Origin: UBA10427 sp003500135
Lineage (GTDB): Bacteria; Bacteroidota; Bacteroidia; Cytophagales; Cyclobacteriaceae
DNA: 45,755 nucleotides
NCBI GenBank assembly: GCA_963966275.1
Contig: CAWZYQ010000009.1
Span: forward strand, 1 to 45,755
Direction: 5' to 3'
The position numbers were made by a program, and so were the translations under genes. This document shows positions 43,404 through 45,755 of the stretch, one piece after another (the first letter of the stretch is position 1; every line of letters starts with the position of its first letter). The notes beneath the pieces are model-generated. The model ran no database searches, was not told where the DNA came from, and saw only the letters and a list, made by a program, of their open reading frames with translations.

Positions 43404-45017
43404 ATGAAAAGGCAATCATTTCGCATAATTATCCTCCTGATGGGTGTATCGCTCATCGGGCTCATTGTTTTTCAGGCCTACTGGATTCGTAATGCTATTG
43501 ACATAAGCGAAGATAAATATCGCAGGGAGTTTCATGCGGCATTGAACCAGGTGGTGAAAGATCTGGAGCGGCGTGAAATCATGTATACCGCGGTACAAAA
43601 AATGGAATACCGGCAGGGCGATGTAACTGTAATTGGCCTTGACAGTATTCAGTTCATCAGGAAAAATAATGATACCTCCGACCGGGAAAAATATTTATTG
43701 ACCGATGAGGGCGTAAGGAAATGGTTGTTGCAGGACAGTAACCATATTGTAAAACCCGGTGGTGAATTGGTGATTGATTTTTCCCGTGAAATCGGCGAAT
43801 CGGGAGAGCTGATCGACAGCGACGCGGTGGTGGCGCTAAAGCACATGGAAGCCAAGATTGATAGTATTAAGGAATACGACCCCGAAAGCCGGTCTACCAT
43901 TGAAAAAGTCAGAGAGAAGTCTCAAATGGTGACGGTAGTCCTGAATGAGTTGCTTTCTAAAGAAAGGAAAATCAACAACCGCATCGATCCCGATCAACTT
44001 AAGACACTTTTAAACGAAAACCTTCAGGAAAGGGGCATTCAACCGGAATATGAGTATGGCGTGCTTGACGAAAAGCAAAACAAATTCATATTCGCTTCCA
44101 CAGAAGAAAAAATGCCGCTGCGTTCCTCGGAGTTCAAAGTACGCCTTTTCCCGGGTGACGTCATCGACCAGGGCAATTATCTGCTGGTCATGCCCGAAAG
44201 CCTTGAGTTTCTGGCCATTCGCGACATTTGGCTCAGTCTCATTTCATCGATCCTGTTCGTTGTGCTCATCATTCTGTGTTTCGCCTATGCCTTGCATATT
44301 ATTTTAAGGCAAAAAAAGGTGTCGGAAATAAAAAATGATTTTATCAACAACATGACCCATGAATTTAAAACGCCAATTTCCACTGTATCACTGGCAGTTG
44401 AAGCCTTGCAGGACAAAGAAATAGTGCATGATCCGGGTTTTGTTTCAAGGTATCTCGATATCATTCGAGAAGAAAACAAAAGGCTTGGACTACAGGTGGA
44501 AAAGGTATTGCAAATGGCCACACTTGAGCGCAATGATTACAAATTAAAAATTGAGCGCCTGGACGTTCATGAGATGATCGAGAACGCGCTTCAGAATATA
44601 CAGCTTCAGATTGAGCGAAAAGATGGAAAAGTATTTAAGAAATTCAATGCTGAAAACAGCCTGGTTCAATCTGATGAGGTCCATTTGACCAACATCATTT
44701 ACAACCTTCTTGACAATGCCAATAAATATTCACCAGATCAACCGGAAGTAACCCTTGAAACCGAAAACTCCGCAGGGCAGATCATCATCAGGGTTAGGGA
44801 TAATGGGATAGGCATGCCAAAAGACGCCATGAATAAGATATTTGAAAAATTTTACCGCGTACCTACCGGCAACATACATGATGTAAAAGGTTTTGGCCTC
44901 GGCCTCTCTTACGTAAAAACCATGCTTGATGTGCTCGGTGGCAAAATTGAGGTGCACAGTCAGCATTACAAAGGAAGTACTTTTGAGATCTATTTACCGC
45001 TTGCTTATGAAACATAA
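43404..45017 (+). CDS. Membrane sensor histidine kinase (RprX-like)
   Basis: A 537-residue kinase. Membrane segments at about 8-27 and 277-299 enclose a large extracytoplasmic domain with a coiled coil around 140-185. His319 lies in NMTHEFKTPISTVSLA. The ATPase domain has NIIYNLLDNANKYS, RDNGIGMP and GFGLGLSYV. It overlaps its regulator gene by 11 bases. Architecture and pairing resemble RprX/RprY and CpxA/CpxR. It may sense envelope stress; this is inferred from the operator match upstream of degP. Confidence 0.9.
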   Translation: MKRQSFRIIILLMGVSLIGLIVFQAYWIRNAIDISEDKYRREFHAALNQVVKDLERREIMYTAVQKMEYRQGDVTVIGLDSIQFIRKNNDTSDREKYLLTDEGVRKWLLQDSNHIVKPGGELVIDFSREIGESGELIDSDAVVALKHMEAKIDSIKEYDPESRSTIEKVREKSQMVTVVLNELLSKERKINNRIDPDQLKTLLNENLQERGIQPEYEYGVLDEKQNKFIFASTEEKMPLRSSEFKVRLFPGDVIDQGNYLLVMPESLEFLAIRDIWLSLISSILFVVLIILCFAYALHIILRQKKVSEIKNDFINNMTHEFKTPISTVSLAVEALQDKEIVHDPGFVSRYLDIIREENKRLGLQVEKVLQMATLERNDYKLKIERLDVHEMIENALQNIQLQIERKDGKVFKKFNAENSLVQSDEVHLTNIIYNLLDNANKYSPDQPEVTLETENSAGQIIIRVRDNGIGMPKDAMNKIFEKFYRVPTGNIHDVKGFGLGLSYVKTMLDVLGGKIEVHSQHYKGSTFEIYLPLAYET

Positions 45018-45696
45018 CCTGTTAATCGTAGAAGACGATCCGAACCTGGGTCAGATACTTAATGACTATCTGAATCTGAAAGGATTTAAAGCAACCCTTT
45101 GCCGCAATGGTGAAGAAGGCTTCAAGGCTTATCTTTCCGGGCGTTTTGATATGTGCATACTTGATATAATGATGCCCAAAAAAGACGGTTTTAGCCTTGC
45201 CGCCGATATTAGGGAGCATGACAACCAGATGCCCATTATCTTTCTCACCGCTAAATCTATGAAAGAAGATGCCATAAAAGGTTTTAAGATCGGGGCCGAT
45301 GACTATGTGACCAAACCTTTTAGCATGGAAGAACTATTGCTTCGCATTAAAGCCATTCTCAAAAGGTCAAATAACGAATCCAAAGCCGAGAACATTTCCA
45401 ATTCCTATCAGATCGGATCCATCCTGTTTGAAGTGGACAAACAACGTCTTTTGGTTGGTGAAAAGGAAACAAAGCTAACTACCAAAGAAGCACAATTGCT
45501 CGAGTTTTTTTGCCGGCACATGGGGCAGGTAGTACCCAGAAATATAGCCCTTAAAAATGTATGGGGTGACGATAGTTATTTCAATGCAAGAAGCATGGAT
45601 GTGTACATAGCCAAATTGAGAAAACACCTTAAAATTGATGAAAAAGTACAGCTAATTACGGTTCACAGAGAAGGATTTAAATTGTTTGTTCTTTAA
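45007..45696 (+). CDS. OmpR/PhoB-family response regulator (RprY-like)
   Basis: A 229-residue regulator. The receiver domain (1-120) has the acidic pocket EDD, phospho-acceptor Asp53 (ILDIMMPKKDG), a Thr switch (FLTAKS) and Lys in DDYVTKPFS. A winged-helix DNA-binding domain (about 130-228) follows, with LTTKEAQLLEFF and SMDVYIAKLRKHL. ATG at 45007 begins inside the kinase's last codons and gives the normal receiver start; a longer frame back to 44926 is an artefact. It is the likely reader of the GTTAA pairs described above. Confidence 0.95.
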   Translation: MKHNLLIVEDDPNLGQILNDYLNLKGFKATLCRNGEEGFKAYLSGRFDMCILDIMMPKKDGFSLAADIREHDNQMPIIFLTAKSMKEDAIKGFKIGADDYVTKPFSMEELLLRIKAILKRSNNESKAENISNSYQIGSILFEVDKQRLLVGEKETKLTTKEAQLLEFFCRHMGQVVPRNIALKNVWGDDSYFNARSMDVYIAKLRKHLKIDEKVQLITVHREGFKLFVL

Positions 45697-45733
45697 GTAG
45701 TTTATCATTTTGATAATAGAATAGCTGTTTTTT

Positions 45734-45755
45734 AATGTGTTTTAATAAACACATT
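45734..45755. terminator. Possible terminator hairpin at the right edge
   Basis: AATGTGTTT pairs perfectly with AAACACATT across TAAT. It is AT-rich and lies 38 bases after the regulator stop. The window ends with the stem, so a T-run cannot be seen. Confidence 0.4.

Noticed and set aside
1..45755. CRISPR arrays, insertion sequences, prophage genes, toxin-antitoxin pairs
   Set aside because: No repeat-spacer pattern, transposase, integrase or phage structural gene was seen on either strand.

Overview
The window looks like a chromosomal segment of a Bacteroidota bacterium, probably a Cytophagales/Fulvivirga-like marine or soil lineage. The evidence is a PorZ-type protein with a type IX secretion C-terminal signal, a LETM1-related biofilm-associated protein, a DUF2911 protein, F1 beta/epsilon ATPase genes standing apart from other ATPase genes, several promoters fitting the Bacteroidota -7 element TAnnTTTG, and few purine-rich ribosome-binding sites. 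Genes end normally in TGA as well as TAA/TAG, so the code is standard. No phage, insertion sequence or CRISPR array was recognised.

Layout. Bases 1-4040 are sparsely coding and decaying: a truncated M16 peptidase, an AraC regulator, a secreted VOC protein, and an AlkD-like DNA-alkylation-repeat pseudogene with two stops and a frameshift. From 4.0 to 9.6 kb lie an SDR reductase, an orphan PhnD-like binding protein, a GAF histidine kinase whose fused receiver domain is broken, and an ALDH-DinB pair. From 9.7 to 13.6 kb an exported three-gene operon encodes an LPP20-like lipoprotein, a DUF4384 protein and a WG-repeat/caspase-fold peptidase. From 13.6 to 25.3 kb there are housekeeping and envelope genes: M28 peptidase, psd, glutamate dehydrogenase, cdsA, DUF2007, CPBP protease, dusB, an EamA transporter, a K+ channel, a LETM1-related protein and two thioredoxin-fold proteins.

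A gene-free AT-rich stretch at 25.3-25.75 kb carries four perfect DnaA boxes, three of them phased at exactly 10 bp. It is a good candidate replication origin.

From 25.7 to 35.1 kb come a ClC channel, a nitronate monooxygenase-like protein, small unknowns, a thymidine kinase gene with an in-frame TGA, porZ and recO. From 35.2 to 45.7 kb come atpC/atpD, an orphan kinase, a DegP/HtrA protease, Hsp20, tRNA-Asn, a Bax inhibitor-1 protein, lysA, and a histidine kinase/OmpR-type regulator pair. A nearly identical 15-mer, GTTAAAAAAYGTTAA, lies upstream of both degP and that two-component pair. This suggests a CpxR-like envelope-stress circuit linking them.

The main candidates for something new are the exported caspase operon, the putative oriC, and the shared envelope-stress operator. 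At least four genes are broken (M16, AlkD-like, hybrid kinase receiver, tdk). Two of these carry nonsense codons rather than homopolymer indels, so real decay is more likely than sequencing noise.
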